Shown: piece by piece, positions 63,253-64,000 of the stretch
How the letters are laid out: each line of letters starts with the position of its first letter
How positions within the stretch are numbered: the stretch's first letter is position 1
Source: Trichobilharzia regenti
Lineage: Eukaryota > Platyhelminthes > Trematoda > Strigeidida > Schistosomatidae
Direction: 5' to 3'
Length of the DNA: 64,000 nt
Assembly: GCA_944472135.2 (NCBI GenBank)
Contig: OX235267.1
Span: forward strand, 32,829,312-32,893,311
Translations under genes and position numbers: made by a program
The notes under the pieces: generated by a model
Seen by the model: the letters and a program-made list of their open reading frames with translations, nothing else
Told to the model about the DNA's origin: nothing
The model's database searches: none

Positions 63253-64000
63253 CCTCCCGGCAAAAAAGGATCTATTCCTTTTTCCCATCACGACCTATAC
63301 ACGTTGACTTGGATGCCATTGCGAGAACCTGGGTCACTCGGACAGAGCTGAAATGGAAAACAAACAGAAAAGCCAACACACCACAAGCATACCCACAGCA
63401 CAATCTCACACATCGATGACGACCTGCACCTCCAGACAGAGACCTCCTCTTGACATCTTGCAACACAATCGCCACTTGCTAGAATAACTCTTGCAGAATG
63501 CAACGTGACCATAGCACCAACCCATGATACTCTACGCACATCCTCTTATCTACTCACTACCAATTACCACTGAAATCGCTTGTCACTCATTCTGCCTCAG
63601 TTCTAGTAATGGTGACGCATGCAAGCCTCAGTCGTTTACACTCTTTCTCCCCGGCGTGTGGGACCACAGCTAACAATTATCTCCGTGTGCATTTTATTCT
63701 CAGCAATAGCCTAGCCTCCCCGGCGTATACGCCCCATCTGCTGTCCTTAACATCAATCAATTCATTCATGGATGTAGAAGACTCGAAACAACTTCACAAG
63801 TAATCACGACGAAAAATTTAACAAAATTACGCAATAACAACAAGATACGAAAACAACAAGTAAACACAATGAATCCAAAACACCACCAATTGCTATGACA
63901 AACCACACATATATACAAACAGTACACACAAACTCGCAGTTCATGTCTTGATGGAATTCCCTTGAAGAATCACAGTACTTACACCAGTACGCCTGCAACA
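63253..64000 (-). other. Possible internal end of a BEL element, unresolved
   Basis: If 62895-63252 is a 3' LTR, this is the end of its internal region. Minus-strand frames exist (63272-63475, 63288-63539, 63804-63998), but none shows integrase motifs. A GTAAGT-like donor sits at about 63975 on the minus strand. Confidence 0.35.

Overview
The window looks like a non-coding-rich, repeat-packed piece of a schistosome (blood fluke, Platyhelminthes: Trematoda) chromosome. The reasons are AT-rich sequence, SINE-like units carrying a tRNA-type promoter plus a hammerhead ribozyme (the Smalpha type known from Schistosoma), RTE and CR1/Jockey-type non-LTR retrotransposons, Penelope-like elements (PLEs) with GIY-YIG endonuclease, Gypsy and BEL/Pao LTR elements, and host exons separated by both tiny (29-54 nt) and very long introns. 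Species is not decidable by eye.

Layout. 1-3.3 kb: hammerhead SINE copies and a decayed RTE piece. 3.5-4.2 kb: three phase-compatible exons of a Ser/Thr-rich protein (+). 4.2-10.9 kb: a tRNA-SINE with target-site duplication (TSD), an internally deleted Gypsy element with two LTRs, an RTE endonuclease ORF with one in-frame stop, a solo LTR, and a near-perfect SINE palindrome. 11.2-14.3 kb: a hammerhead SINE, a decayed intronless copy of a 53BP1-like tandem-Tudor/BRCT gene, a 51-bp inverted repeat, and a possible terminal exon. 15-25 kb: RTE and PLE remains, plus a BEL element (complete 5' LTR, gag, partial 3' LTR) inserted in an RTE copy. 26-31 kb: SINEs and PLE GIY-YIG pieces. 32.4-36.2 kb: a nearly full-length RTE element with frameshifts. 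37-45 kb: a hammerhead unit with an intact core, a degenerate telomere-like tract, an RTE/PLE patchwork and LTRs. 46-55 kb: a CR1 copy pierced by several insertions and two PLE copies with terminal inverted repeats. 56.5-58.7 kb: a CR1-type ORF that split a SINE. 60.5-64 kb: a SINE with TSD, weak candidate exons, and a BEL LTR.

Host genes. The best case is a minus-strand gene with three exons (53756-53927, 46101-46419, 39228-39399). Each has a clean acceptor and donor, and all phases join over about 14.7 kb. A plus-strand terminal exon at 53193-53322 and the 3.5-4.2 kb exons are the next best. None could be named.

The most interesting theme is how often hammerhead or hammerhead-like folds recur: in three different tRNA-promoter SINE lineages and in PLE terminal repeats. 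Some insertion ends fall at the predicted self-cleavage site. A second theme is short deletion derivatives: two Gypsy copies share the same gag-to-integrase fusion, which suggests a propagating non-autonomous family. No tools were run; all coordinates and homologies come from reading the sequence.
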